The notes below the pieces were generated by a model that made no database searches, was not told the DNA's origin, and saw only the letters and a list, made by a program, of their open reading frames with translations. The translations under genes and the position numbers were made by a program. From NCBI GenBank assembly GCA_947034895.1, contig OX344762.1, positions 1,366,501 to 1,430,500 of the forward strand: a stretch of DNA of 64,000 nt, in the 5' to 3' direction. Every line of letters begins with the position of its first letter. Positions within the stretch are counted from its first letter, which is position 1. This document shows positions 25,714-38,993 of this stretch, piece after piece. The DNA is from Rhytidiadelphus loreus (lineage: Eukaryota > Streptophyta > Bryopsida > Hypnales > Hylocomiaceae).

Positions 25714-26191
25714 CCTTTCTTATTGCGTAAATGGCATGAACTTGATATTTTGCTATTTAGATTGACTTTCCATATATGCCCTATGCATGTACAACAAAAT
25801 CACATCTATCACATGTGACTTTGTGCTACAATTGGAAAACAAAAATAGTGTCTACAAACACTAGTAGAAAAACAATGACTACCATAACAAAAAATGAACA
25901 AAAAAAGTGTTGATGTTGTTTGTATCTTCGGTCGCGTTGTTTTGGACAGTACTTAATAAAAAAATCGTTGTTCATTTTTTTATAGTAGTCAAGTCAAAAA
26001 AATAGAATAATAATTCATTTATAAATTTGCTCAATAAATGAGCACCACATGGCATATGAAAAATCGGCCCTATAAAAAATGTCACATAGGCAAAAAAAAA
26101 ACAGACAAGAATTGCAATGTAGATACGAGTTTTAAATTAATTTTTTAACTTTAAATAGATATAAGACAAGCTTCTTTTTAACTTGGTGATT

Positions 26192-26349
26192 GAAGACAAG
26201 AGACGGCAAGATCTTTATACAAATGGGGTGGTAGAAGGTAGAACAAACCATATGGGATATGTGAATTAAGACTATGAGTGGTTCACATATCCCATATGGT
26301 TTGTTCTACCTTCCTACCACGGCCCCATTTGTATAAAGAACTTGTCTTC
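26192..26349. repeat. Long hairpin with 60-70-bp arms and a 16-bp loop
   Basis: The arms are 26192-26265 and 26282-26349. The inner 23 bp around ACCATATGGGATATGTGAA pair perfectly and the outer part has a small insertion. Similar text (TTTATACAA..GGGGTGGTAG; CATATCCCATA..GTTTGT) occurs near 28530-28560 and 46935-46990, so it is part of a dispersed repeat family. Folded transcripts could be small-RNA sources. Confidence 0.8.
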
Positions 26350-27463
26350 TCCTCTCTTTTATCATTGAAGTCACTCATTTTCTATTACCGCGGTATATAA
26401 ACTTTGTCCTCTTACTATAAATTAAATATTTTATGACATAGAATTCCATATACGTTGATTTAAATATTGCCCAAATAATGAAAACTTGTTTTAAACTTTT
26501 GGATTTTAAAATCAGCATCAATTTAATGCTTTTTTGTTGATTTGAACATTGTACTATGTGAGTCAATAAAAAATTCAGTGACCATTATATTAACTTGTAC
26601 TAACTTGTACCAAATCAACAAAAAATTGTTAAAACTGTCAATATAGTATCCCAATCAACAAAAAATTCAAATTTTTTTTGTTGAGTTGGACACCATTTTC
26701 TAATAGTGGAAGACATCCCCTCATTAGACATTGCACCTATCCTATTCTTGCATTCCAAGTACATTTCTTCCATTCTAAATTACTCATATCCTAGTGTCTC
26801 CAGCAAAGGAAACAAAAATACATGACACTACATTTGCTTTGCATTTGTAGTATGTGCTAGTGGATGAGTATAATGAAATGATTGCAGCGTACTTCAAAAA
26901 TCCCACTACTTCTATTCCAAAAATTAAATTAAAATCACAGTGCATCTAATTAGCAATGCCAATGTATGCAACAAATATTCTAGAACCAATGGAAGTACTA
27001 TGGCTACTAAATGACACTCTCTACACCATAAAAAAAAAAAAAATACAATTTGACTTCTTCAACTTCTTGGACTATTTGTAATCCCTCCGAATGGGAATGA
27101 CAATGCATTGGCTGACCAATGCATATGTATGTAGCAGAAAAGCCAAGAACAAATAGAATTGTATAGAGCTACATATCGATTCTGGTATCTCCAATGGACA
27201 AAAATTCAGAAACCAACACTACTATGGAAGAAAATTTTTACTATGTACACTCAAGAAAAAAATGGAATTTGTTTGCAATAGGCTTCTAATGCAAATGTCT
27301 AAATTGGAAAGAAAAAAATGGAGTGCAAACGGTTAGCAATTTGATGAACATTGAATTGGTGGTCATAGAAGTGTAAATGTCACTGAATGTCTACCAACCA
27401 CAGAGATAACTCTTGACTCAGGCCTCTACTCTAATGATAGATACTATGTCATATATTACTTCA

Positions 27464-27728
27464 CAAATCAGGGAGAATCAGTGGACATTGATTTTCCATG
27501 CTGGCAACAATGTGAACCGGGGTGGCGATCTGGGAAGGCCAACGATAGTCTTCGTTTGATTGCTCACTTGGTTGTGCATGAAAACATCCATGGCAAAGGT
27601 CGCCATCTAGCCTACACAGAATTTATGTTCATGGGCTAATTGAGGCAAAGTTTTCTCCCATCTAGCTCACATTGCGAAGAGATCAAGTAGTGGTAAGCAA
27701 CTAGGTACCCAATCACAAAGCGTCCAAG
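27464..27728. repeat. Inverted duplicate of a receptor-kinase exon/intron fragment
   Basis: The segment matches, in reverse complement and at roughly nine bases in ten, positions 20725-20985 of the receptor-kinase gene: the end of exon 13, its splice donor and the start of intron 13. Shared blocks include GTAAGCAACTAGGTACCCA and CATTGATTTTCCATGCTGGC. The copy stops exactly at the CACTA-like element that starts at 27729. Confidence 0.88.
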
Positions 27729-29236
27729 CACTATAAGAAAATTGTGTTTTTTTGGATGTCGGACCCAAAACGTAGCATGTCTTTGGCTAGACATACTATG
27801 TCCACATGAACATTGACATGTTTACTAGACAAATGCAACGAAAGTGTATGTTTATGTGTATGTTTTAGAAAATAGAGGAAAATTATGGTCACAGCATGTA
27901 GGTGCTAGCAAAAACAACTATGCCATTAAAGACATGACTGTAGACATAATGATGTTTCAAAGATTGTCCGAGAAAACAATCATTGCCACGTCAACATCCC
28001 TAGTCCATTTTAATTGTGGATAAATTAGTAAAAATTACTGTAATCTAGGAGAAAATAATTGCCCAAGGTGAAAAAAAAAGTTGATGGGCAGGTAGTTTTG
28101 GGAAAAAAGCTAATGTGGCATGTGATATGGTATATGACATGAAAATTCAATGACATGGATATGAAAAATGCTGACGTGGCATCTAACCTGGAAATTCAGT
28201 GACATGGACATGAAAAATGCTAATGTGGCATCTGACGTGACATTGTCTGATAAGATTAATGTTGTTTTGAGCAACATCAATTTAGACGTCAACAAAAATT
28301 TTGATACTGTTTTTGGCGACATCTATTCAAATGTCTTTTGAGACATTTTCTGAGATGTCAACTTTAACATCCAAACATTTTGCAACATCAACTTTGACAT
28401 ACACCATAAAAAATAGCCCATACAAAATACATAGTACAAAATACACTATACAAAATATTTGGTATTTATGTCATACGACTTAAAAGCCAATTATTGTGTG
28501 TAAATAGACATGAAAAGACATACTATTTATACAAGTAGGGTAGTAAAGGCATGACAAACTATATAGGATATGTAATTTTTCAAAATTATACAAAGTTGTC
28601 AAACTTGACATCTTAGTTGATATCGAAAAAAACATCTAGACGTCTCAATTGATGTCTCAGTTGATATCTAAAAAAACTTTGTTAAACTTTTTGAATGGTG
28701 TCTAGGTGTGTTGATGTGGCATGCCACCTCATCCTTGTTGGATGCCATATTTTTTAATATATTTTGAATTTGAGTCCATTTAAGTGAAGTGAAGTTTGCC
28801 AAGTTTAGTTTATAAAAAGTAAATCAAATGCCACATTACTTGGCATTTTTAAAAAAAATTAAATTTTTTTAAATTTAAGAAAAAAACTTGTCTAATGGTT
28901 GACCTTCCCCTACATTTTACAGTTGGTCAGGGTTTTACCTCAATCCATAGTAACTTTCTCTAATTTAACCGAAGTTTATCCAAAAGCTCTTGCCAACGTG
29001 GCATTTCTATGTTTTCTTGGATGTTGTACAAAACACAACTATGTTTTTCTTGATGTCTTTTAGAACATTAACGTTGCATAGGACATCAACTTGTTCCACC
29101 TATGACATGCAAACGTTTTTTGAAACATCCAACTCAATTCTACCTCCTATGGCTGCAATCCCATTTTTGTGCTCTTGTTTTGAAAAACATCCTTGTTTGT
29201 TGCTAACGTTCAAAAAAATGCGGGTTTCTTATAGTG
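27729..29236. mobile_element. Non-autonomous CACTA-type element, about 1.5 kb
   Basis: The ends are CACTATAAGAAA on the left and TTTCTTATAGTG on the right. Flanking trinucleotides are AAG and AAC, so the target duplication is imperfect. The interior has repeated subterminal-like motifs such as GACGTGGCAT, TGACATGGA and CTAGACGTCT, and no transposase. The same terminal sequence defines the MITE at 38648-38993 and a decayed end near 47980. Confidence 0.6.
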
Positions 29237-29435
29237 AACCTTCCCTGTTCAGATGATGTCACATACACATCACACCCAACATCCACAATCATTACTTTTG
29301 TCATCCGATGAATGTTTTCAAGACAACATTTATTTGTAGGAGACATGGAAGTAGACAAGCTGCCCTATCCTTCAGATGTTCTACATGACATTTGCAAGCT
29401 ATCACACACATATGCAAAGAACATGGATGTATTAA
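29237..29435. other. Short spacer
   Basis: The stretch shows a brief protein-like frame near 29330-29430 but no gene can be defined. Confidence 0.3.
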
Positions 29436-30000
29436 CCCCTAAAGGACCATTGTCCCCTTAGGGGACAAATGTGTTTTCGGGCAAGTACCTACGAGCTGAA
29501 ATTTTGTTGTGATTTTTTTAAACTTCTTTTGGAGATGGAAAAACTAATAAGCTTTGTGAGAATATAATTTTTTTCACAATCGGTGCCCGGGAACAAAAGT
29601 TATGACCAAATAAGCTCAAACAAGGGGATGGGCAGTCTGGGCAGCAAAAAAAAAATAGAAAAAAATTTGAATTTTTTTTTTAATATTTTTTTCTCATAGA
29701 TTATATTTTTGTCTATCTAGAAAGCTTTGATTCATTTCATATGGATTTGTTATGAGCAAGTTATGGACATTCTTGTTTTTTGGGTAGTTAGAGCATCTTC
29801 TTGAAAAAAATAACTTGTAGGATTCATTTCTGAATGCAATTTTTTTTTTTTCAATTTTTTTTACATGGTCTGATTTACTTTCTAGAACAATCCCACCATT
29901 GGTATTAGTGAATTTTTATTCCATCTAAAATATATTAATATTTTAGATTTTCCTTCTATCTCGTACCTATTTCTATTTACACTACAAGAAAAGAGGCCTT

Positions 30001-31150
30001 AGCGTGACTGCAAAAACGTGACTGTAGAAATTGCGCGACTGAATTGTGACTTTACCTCCCTAATTGCACCACTGGGCTGATGCAGGAAACGCTAGAGTCG
30101 TTCTGCAGTCATTCTGTAGTCGCTGTTTTCACTGTCGGATGAACAGTGACTGCGCGCGCAGTTCATCCACAACAGTCCGTTCCCAGGGTCGACGATGAAG
30201 TGACGTGGCTGACTAGAACGCGATTGGAGACGACAGAGTCGCGGAGGAGTCATGCATATTCCGTTTTTGCGACTGCAGTATGACTTTTTTGTAGTCAATA
30301 TGACTTCCACGACTAGAAGCAGTCACGGGGAAAATGTTTTCTTTTACTTATGGATAAAGAAAAAGATGTCAAGTTCCTGGGCGGTCCACGGAGGATAGGA
30401 GCGGGCAAGTCTGGTATCGGATATGTGACTTCCATATGACTGCAGAATCACTGGAGACTTCTTCCCGCATATAACTAGGGACATGCAATAGGGTGTTCAG
30501 TTGAATATGACAGGGGGGCCATGCTGCAGCGGACATGACAGTTCCTCTCATATGAAATGCGATCCTACCTGACATGAAGTCATTTAGGTAGAAAGAGAGA
30601 GATGTGGGAGTACCATTATTGAAATGAAACACACTAAACATTAAAGGTAGAATGAAACTATAATACTAGTCAGTTAGCAACACGTACTGACAGCACTCCC
30701 ACAGCAGATTCGCGCTTTAGGCAGCCACCCACCTTTCATTAAAGTCTCCCTTCATGCATTCGACACCAAGGTGCATAGAAATGTGGTATACTAGCTAAAC
30801 AAGTGAAAAATTGTATTGAACATGACTGAAGTACAATGACAAATGCACTTTCATTACCCAATAAATGGCAAGACATTGATAAGAAGGGACACCTCATTGC
30901 AAGTGAAGCCTACCTGGAAGCTGTATGACTACATCATGACTGTGATGCGACTACAAAATGACTGAAGCAGGACTGGAGAATGGTAATTCATGACTCAAGT
31001 ATAACTACTCAATTTCCGACATGACTGCAAGTGGTCTACTTGCTTGACTACTGCATGATGTTGCGGTTCTGTGATGCTTCGCTTCCCATGACACAATGAG
31101 GGGCACTTATAACAATGTGGTGACCTCACAACTGTGGACCTAAGCAGCAG
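30001..31150. promoter_or_regulatory. Left subterminal region of the CACTA element with GACT-core motifs
   Basis: Both orientations of a short motif (TGACTGC, GCGACTG, TGACTTC and their complements GCAGTCA, AGTCG) occur dozens of times. In En/Spm elements such subterminal motifs are bound by the TnpA protein to bring the ends together; here the binding role is inferred. The sequence also serves as the 3' flank of the TNP2 gene. Confidence 0.6.
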
Positions 31151-31155
31151 TGTAC

Positions 31156-34100
31156 TTAGTACTGCTCTTGTGCCAACAAGTTTTCTTCCACCGATAATTC
31201 GATGGCTCCGACTAGATTGGCGGTGGAGCTTCTATCCGGCACTCTTCGTGGAGCTGTAAGTCCGATGGCCTCACCAGTAGTCGTGATGAAGGCATCTGTG
31301 CGGTCGACTACTTCTCGTTTGGAACGAGCTTCATGGTGTAAGACCACTTTCCAGCCAGGTCTGTTCGCCGCATCGGAAAAAAACACCTGTGTGGCTTGAC
31401 TCGGGAAGATGAATGGCTCAGCCATGCGAGGGAGTTTATAGTTGACCAAAAGGAATCCTGCGTCATCACGCACATATGCCGGGTTCCCTCGCGTGTCAAC
31501 TGGTTTCACCCATTCACAACGTAGGAGAACAATGTGTGTATGCAATGCGCCATAATCTAGCTCCAAGATGTCCTTGAGCACGCCGACGTATTGCACAGAA
31601 GACTCACTAGCACTTCCTTCCGGCATTTCGAACATAGACGCCACACCGCTATTGTAGCTTAGAAGTCGGAGGGTTGAGTCATCTTCGATACGGAAGTGGT
31701 TTCCAAATGCTGTGATGCGTGCATATCGAGTTGCTCTCTGTGAAGGTTTTTGGTTCATCAAGAAACGATCCAGCTCTTCATTGTTGCTCCAGTCAGGGTC
31801 AGACTGCAACACACAGTTGTGAATCCACTCTGCTAGGGGTGCTGTTGATGGATTCCGCAGTGACTCTTGCATCCACTTCCTAAAAGAATCCACAACAAAT
31901 ACCAAATGACATTCACGAGGCAGTATAGCCAGAACTATATATAAGACATCGCCCAAAACGCAACTCCAGGACACTTCACTTCAGATGGTGTCCGTCAAAA
32001 CACGACTTCAGTGCTACTTCATTACGTCGCTTACGAGTCGCACAGAAGTAATAAAATCTTTTACGACTGAAATACGACTTCAACGCAACTAGGTCGGACC
32101 CTCCGTAAATCAAACAGCCAGTACGTAGCGGCTCTGTAAGATCGCCTCCAGTATTTGATTGGAGGCATGACACGAAGAAAAAAAAATATTTACCAAGGTC
32201 TGTGGCAAGAACTTACGTATACAAATCCTGCATAACGGAGGCATTTGCCAACACGTACTGATGGGCAATGTCTCGCAGCTCAAGGGTCATAATATATGCC
32301 TTCCCAGCACCTTGAAGGACCTCCTCTGCGTCACCATATTCTTCGTCTTCGTCCCACACTCGTCGTTGCGTGGCTTCAAATTTATGGAGGTACTCAGTAA
32401 TGAAGCCTATGCACTCATCCTTGAGGTAACCCTTGGCCATGCAAGCCTCTGGACGCGCGAAATTGCGCACATGATTCTTTAGTACCTTCATGTACCTTTC
32501 GACGGGGTACATCCACCTCGCACTCACTGGTCCACAAAGGTCTAACTCTTTGGCAAGGTGATAGGGGAGGTGAGTCATTACGTCAAAAAATGACGGTGGA
32601 AATTCTATCTCCAATAAGGCCATGCTTTCCGCCACATCATTTTGTAGGGACGGGAAGTCCGCAGGGTTGTAAACCTTCGTGCATAGGCGACGGAAGACCT
32701 TGCACATGCGCATGATAGCCAAACGTGGCCCGGATTGCATGAGACCTCTAAGCGCCAACGGCATTACCTCCTGCATTAAGACGTGGTAGTCGTGACTCTT
32801 CAGCCCTCCAAAATTCTTCTTCCGAATGCACTTTCCCAAGTCTGATCCATAGCCACTCGGTGTCTTTAGCAACTCCAGGCTTCTTGCAAACTTCTCAAAC
32901 TCATCATCTGTTAGCACATACGACGCTCTGGGCTTGACCATCTTCCCCAGCCTCCGAGGATTAGGAGTCAGCCACAAGTGACGCCGCATGTTCCGCCTTT
33001 GTAAATCACGCCTCACTTTGACGGTGTCTTTTTTCCCAGTTATAGTCTTCAGTAAATTCTTAGCCAAGTTCATTTCGCAATGCATGACGTCTAGTGTATA
33101 CCGGATAACGAGATGCTGTGAGGGAAATAACAACGACAATGGTCAGCGATCGTGAATTCCACGGAGAAGGACATAACACCTTTCTTTAATCTAACAATGC
33201 TTAGTAGTCATCGTACAGATGCTAGGAGAAAGTGTCACTTCTGCATGACTTTCACAGCACTCCTACAAGACTGGGAGATGACTCGGCTACGTTCATACGA
33301 CTAGTAAATGACTTTGTGGCCTACCAAAGGCAGGACTTTTCATATGCGGACGGTGATGCACCCTCTCAGATGGAAAAAAGGGTGAACACAAAATGGCGTA
33401 GGGAAATTCTCTTGAATACCTCACTCAACCAATTTAGAGAGCAATATGGTCTAAGGGTCATTCAAATGCTGTAAGAAATCACGAAGGGCAGGTGCACACT
33501 CTTTATATAGATTACTGGGGTGTACTCACGTACAAAAAAGACCATGTCATTACATATTTAGTTCATTTACCATTTTTGTCTTTTATTTACAGCTTCCTTT
33601 AATGTAACCATCTTCCTTGAGTAATACTTGAAACAAATGCGCAGGAATGTTAAAGGGACAATGCTTAGCAGTTTTCCTACAGTCGCGTAGAAAGTGTAAC
33701 TCCTACGTGACTCTCTCACGACTTCTACAAGACTCAGAAATGACTTCACTTCTCTCATATGATTGGTAAATGACTTAGGGGCCCACAGAAGGCTCACCTT
33801 CCAATACGGCAATCTATACAAAATACTGAGGCGCTTGACACCATGTATTTTGGATGGGTCGCTTGTTACACCATCTCTGTTTCCGTTTGCTTTCCAGGCC
33901 ATGTAGTCTGCTGCATGCTGCATCTGCTCTTCAACTGAAACAGCAGACGGTGGAGGGCGGTCTTCCATCTCACCATTGAAGTGCGATTTCATGTCATGTG
34001 ATCTGTAAGGATGCTCTACTGGCAACCACCGCCTTGTGCCACCATACGTGCATTTTCCAAGCTCAACGGAATGCTCCGCGCCCAAATCTGCACCGCACCA

Positions 34101-35564
34101 TGGACAAGCGGCATAACCTTGATGTGCAAATCCTCCTACTGTTCCGTAACCTGGGAAGTCATGAATAGTCCAAAGGAGCATGGCACGAAGTTGAAATGAC
34201 CTCTGACCCATGTCCTTCGTAATGTTGTATGCAGGAACTCCAGCCCATAATTCCAGGAGCTCGTCCACCAGAGGCTCCAAATACACATCGAACACCTCAG
34301 AAGTCACAGATTCCTTGCCGGGAATTAAAAGTGCTAGTAGAATGAAAAACTTCTTTGTCGTCAACCATGGGGGGAGATTATAGTTCAACAATAGAACAGG
34401 CCATGTGGACCACGAAGTCCTATTCTGCTTGAACGGGTTAACTCCATCAGCTGCTAGCGCAAAGTGAGCATTTCTTGGATCATTACCAAAAGTAGGATCT
34501 ACATTTTCATGAAAATGCTTCCATGCCTTGGAGTCACATGGGTGTCTCACCAGCCCGTCCCCTCCATCTTGGTCACTCCGATTCTCAGCATGCCAAAGCA
34601 TCAGCTTAGAAATTGCTGGACTTCGAAACATTCGCTGAAGTCGTGGTATGATTGGAAAGTGCCTGAGAACCTTCAAGGGGAAGCAACGCCGCTCCTCATC
34701 TCTGTAACGACGTCCATTGCACTTTGGGCACCGGAGAGCATTCTCGTGTTCACCACGGAAGAGCACACATCCCCGCTCGCAAGCATGGATGCTATTGTAA
34801 GTCAAACCCAACTTCGAAGTCAGAGTTTTTGCAGCATGGTATGTCTTCGGCAAAGTGTTCTGCTCTGGGAGAATATGCTGGTGAAGGAGGCCAAAAAGTT
34901 CGTTTGCACAGTTGTTGGTCACCCCATGTACAGTGCAGAGATTCATAATCAACACTGTGGCTGCCAACTTGCTGGAGCGGGCCCTCTCATATAGTAACTG
35001 CATTGACTCCTCTAGAGCTGTGGCATCAAAGCAGCCTTCGTCAATAGGTACGCCCGCGTTCGTTTCACCACAAGCTTGGAGATCGCCAGCTTCGGCATCG
35101 CTAGCTTCTTCCATGATATGGTCATGGATGGAATCCGCTGCTGCAAAAGCATCGGCTACCTCTCGATGCGTCCTCTCTGCTATACCTTCCAGGTCAGGTA
35201 CGGTGTCTGGTTCAGGTACGTCTTGTAAGGCTTGATCAACCATGCCCTGGGTATCTACAGCAGCGTCTACTTCTTCTGGCCCTTGTCCAACTGCTGTCCA
35301 GAAATGCTGGTCCCACTCGTCATTAGAGGAGTCCCTATCGCCTGGTCCTCTCCAAATTCGACAACTTGGATGTCTTCCACTCCTGATCAAATGCTCTCTC
35401 ACATTCCGAAGTAGGATCTTCCTTCGCCCACGACATTCATTGCATGGGCAGTAAATTCTTAGCATATTATAGTGTGTTGCACGTTGGTGCTCACGAATCC
35501 ACAGTCGGTCGTCACGTAGTCGTTGCCTCCGAATATCTGAGAGAGGCAAGCATGCCGGAATCAT
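31156..35564 (-). CDS. CACTA transposase, TNP2 type, three exons, apparently intact
   Basis: This is the catalytic DDE-type enzyme of En/Spm elements. Exons read right to left: 35564-33798, 33115-32217 and 31879-31156. The GT/AG junctions join in phase, giving 1,129 residues with no internal stop. Exon 1 has the N-terminal CPCNECRGR motif, then the core (HAENRSDQDGG, HFALAADGVNPF, WTIHDFPGYGTVGG, CPWCG). The junction LPYWK/HLVIRYTLDVMHCEMN restores the conserved core. Exon 2 carries the DUF4218-type region (GLKSHDYHVLMQ, FPPSFFDVMTHL, RWMYPVERYM). Exon 3 has the DUF4216-type C-terminus (IVLLRCEWVKPVDTRG, PFIFPSQATQVFFSD). Its order and length suit a full TNP2. It is transcribed divergently from the TNP1-like gene. 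This copy could be active. Confidence 0.93.
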
Positions 35565-38500
35565 CGTCTGTGCTTCTGCACTTCATAAGGAAATTAAAGA
35601 TAGTGAGAAGTACGTCGCATCCTCTGCCGAACTTGGCACAGGAGTTCTAAGTTCTCATCACATGAACGCGACTTCAACATGACTCCAACAGACTGCATGA
35701 TGACTTCAATATGACTATGTTATGACTTCAGTATGACTTAGTAAAATAGAGCATGACTTATATACATCTTTCAACGAACTCATAGCAGACTCGAACGTCA
35801 TTTGCGGCTGTTTTCTTTGAGGAAAAGATGACGACTAGCACATGGTTCTCTAATTTCACTTGACTGAACACTCGACCAATGAAAATGAACTAAAAGAAAG
35901 GTATTTATTTCATACGTGCCTAAAACATACAAATGGGAGTAAGTCCTCCACAATGAAGGCACGGATACAATTATTTGGGATTGCCACGCGCTATGCATAC
36001 ATTTGGGGGGCGCATGGGAAAATAAAGGGAATAACGATCCCACGTTTTCTTTTCTTTTTTACTCCTACCTGTGGAGGCACGGAGAAACTATAGTGAAGCT
36101 TACAGGAACCAATCCTTTCGTTTCACGTCCTAGCAAAAAGGATATCCATTCTAACTTGCATGAAACAAGTGGATCTACATAGGCATGTTCAGTTTCTACA
36201 TTTGAACCTACACCCTCCTCCAACTTGGGGGAAAAATGCTCGTTCTCACTTCAACGGGCAGTGCATTTCACCTGTTTACAAATCACAACTCTGGAGGATG
36301 TGCTGCCCTCCATGTGCTTGAATACTTGCCAGTGTAACGAATGTCCTAATTCAACACCGATGAAAACATGTGTAAAGCTATGTTGAACACCTGCCATTCC
36401 TTGACATGTGGATTTAATCACAGAAGTAGGAAGCATGACGGAAGGACTCAGTATAGGAAGGCTATTGTCAATGTCCACCGAGTCAGTGCTTCGTCCAATT
36501 TGTCAATGAAGTGTTTTTGCGTACAGGACCTACTACAATAGCTTCCAAGTTCAACTCTGGTGTTTCCATCCTCTGTCATGGCCTACGAAATAATGGAGTG
36601 GCCTTTAGAACTGTCCTTCACAATTGATTTTTTGTGCAATACACGGCGCGTTCTCCTGAAAATTGTTTGAAAACCACCCATTCAAATGTGGAGAAGTATA
36701 ATTATTGAGAATCAGGCAGACGAGTTTTAAATGCCTTGATATTTCCCATGGTAAGCACTGACGTGCCTACAAAACTGGAGAAGGTGACTACAATGTGACT
36801 GCCAATGGAGTCACGAGAAAGTCAACAAGCACACTTGCAACTACAGAATGACTGCTACTCTCATTGTGGCTAGAAATTTTGTCTTTGGGAAGGAAGATGG
36901 ACTTACCCATTGGGCTGTGCCTTCCAAAGTTGATTCCGAGGCAATGCTTGATTCCCTACCATATTACACGTATGGGTTGTAGTATCTGAGTTGCGGAGAG
37001 CATTCCAGTGGCTACATATGCCATCTTTTACGCATATCACGTTACGCTATGCATGAGCGATGAAGATTATTTCCCTATTATCATTTTCTAGTTGTCCATG
37101 GTCACTCAGTCATGGATGATTAGCAAATAAGGGGCGGCGACAATTTGTATTCCATTTTTTTTGGCTTCACAGTCTCACACCCTGTCATTTTGCTACAATT
37201 ACCCTTCTGTAAATGGGTGCTCCTGACCTTGGACGCGTTATGAGTCATCTAGAAATAGTAATTGTCCTGGAAAGACCACGGCTTCCATCAGATGAGGACT
37301 CAATAGCCCTTACACTTCTTTGGAAAAGACTGTTTGAACAGTGCAGTACATCATCGCCACGGTCGTGCCAACATGAATCCGTGTTCCATTTTGTTTACTC
37401 GCATCTATGACACACCTTCATCCTACCTTTTTCCATCCTCCATATTCAAGTAAGTGTGCATGAGACCTCTGCACATGTATAAGGTTTAAGTCTTTATTTG
37501 AATAAGACCATACTTTATAGTATGCACGTACTTCTGTTCTCAATACTCCATACTCCGTCAATCGGTAAGTTCCCATTCCAACTGTAATGGTATTTTAGCC
37601 TTATAGGAAGGTTTAGGGTGCTCGGAGGATGGATACATTACAAAAGAGAACAGTGGCCTCTGCACCCTAAGGAAGAGGAACAAAAACCTCAACCACACAC
37701 AGATTCAGCATCAACACTAGGACTAACTCCAAGAAGTCATTTTAGAGTAACGGACCTCACAGCATGACAAACAAATAACTGCAGTAAGTTACGTATGAGT
37801 CATCTAGTCTGTTGAATGACTTCAATGTGACTTACGGGTGACTTTTTTCGTATGGGACAGTGACTGAGGGTATACGTGCGTGGACTCATAGCAGTCACAA
37901 CCACGGGGGTCACCGCCAACCGTAACGTGTACATTGAAGTCTATGAAAACAGCTAGGACTCCATCCACAAATCATAATTGTCAATGAATAATTGCACAGG
38001 AGCCACAGTACCGCAAATTAAGGAAGACGAATACTAAATTCGGGGAGTTGTCCGTGTTTAGTCCGAAGGGCCGCCCCACTTCCGCCGCCAAAGTCATGAC
38101 TTTATGATCGACCACCAACCAGATCGTAAACCATGATGACCACTCCCTTGCCCTACAACATTCAAAGTGTGATCCAAAGCACTTACAAATGCGGTGCGCG
38201 TTTGAAAACCTTAGTGCTCCGCGGAGGAGTTGGACTGTGGTGACTTGGTGCTGCGGAGTAGCAAAATTTTTGTACTGCAGTTCGGGTGCACGTCTCCGAT
38301 CGACAGTCACCGCTCGAACCCCGTGGTTGCAAATTCACTGCAGGCTTCGCGAAGAACTTCCGTGCATGAATCATGGAATCGCCGCCAGAGAGCCCGCCTC
38401 ATCCAAAGACCGCTTATGAACTTTTGCGCGACCAGAAGAAGGCGGAGATGTTGTAGGCCCTCGAACCTGTTCTTCGCGCCAGACGGGAGTTGTGAGTTCT

Positions 38501-38647
38501 ACTGAACTGGGTCTTTGCAGTTTTCGCTTCTGTCCTTCCTTTGCAATTGTCGATTTCGTCCTTTCTGCATGCATGCAGCCTCCCTGGTTCAACAACAGTC
38601 CAAGGATCCGTCACGTCTAGTATGTAACCATTGTTGTCGTCTCATAC
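35565..38647. other. Central noncoding spacer of the CACTA element
   Basis: No gene is supported in this 3-kb stretch between the two divergent genes. Clusters of TGACTTC and ATGACT motifs occur near 35660-35760, 36780-36860 and 37795-37880. It should hold both promoters. Confidence 0.55.
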
Positions 38648-38993
38648 CACTATAAGAAAACATGGTAAAAAAAAACCCCACTCGATTTTTGAGTGTGGTT
38701 CTTTTGGTCACGTTTTTGCGCAGGAAATTTTGCAGTAAAACTCAACTTCATTTGCAGTTTCCCACTGCAATTTTTGGAATTAGGAAACATATAATATACC
38801 ATTGGAAAGTCATTTTTAAGACCTTTCCAATGGTATATTATACGTTTCCTAATTCCAAAAATTGCAGTGGGAAACTGCAAATGAAGTTGAGTTTTATTGC
38901 AAAATTTCCTGCACAAAAACGTGACCAAAAGAACCGTAGTGGACGTCCACTACGGTTCGTGTGGGTTTTTTTTTACCATGTTTTCTTATAGTG
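38648..38993. mobile_element. 346-bp CACTA-type foldback MITE nested in the CACTA element
   Basis: The element is almost one hairpin: CACTATAAGAAAACATGGTA at the left end is exactly complementary to the right end, and the arms pair over most of their length around a centre near 38820. The TAC duplication at 38645-38647 and 38994-38996 fits a CACTA-type 3-bp target. It shares its terminal sequence with the element at 27729-29236, not with the host CACTA element, so a different CACTA family moved it. Confidence 0.93.

Larger units (their letters stand above)
23793..27463. other. Gene-free AT-rich region
   Basis: No convincing coding sequence. It includes a short palindrome near 24087-24102 (GGTTTAGCTAAACC), a tandem duplication (25532-25713) and a long hairpin (26192-26349). 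Motifs like AACAAAAAATT and TGTTGAT near 25.9-26.7 kb recur at the end of the window (63.8-64 kb), suggesting a shared repeat. Confidence 0.6.

Noticed and set aside
34464..34994. 176-residue plus-strand frame
   Set aside because: It is antisense to exon 1 of the TNP2 transposase, which has clear family matches.
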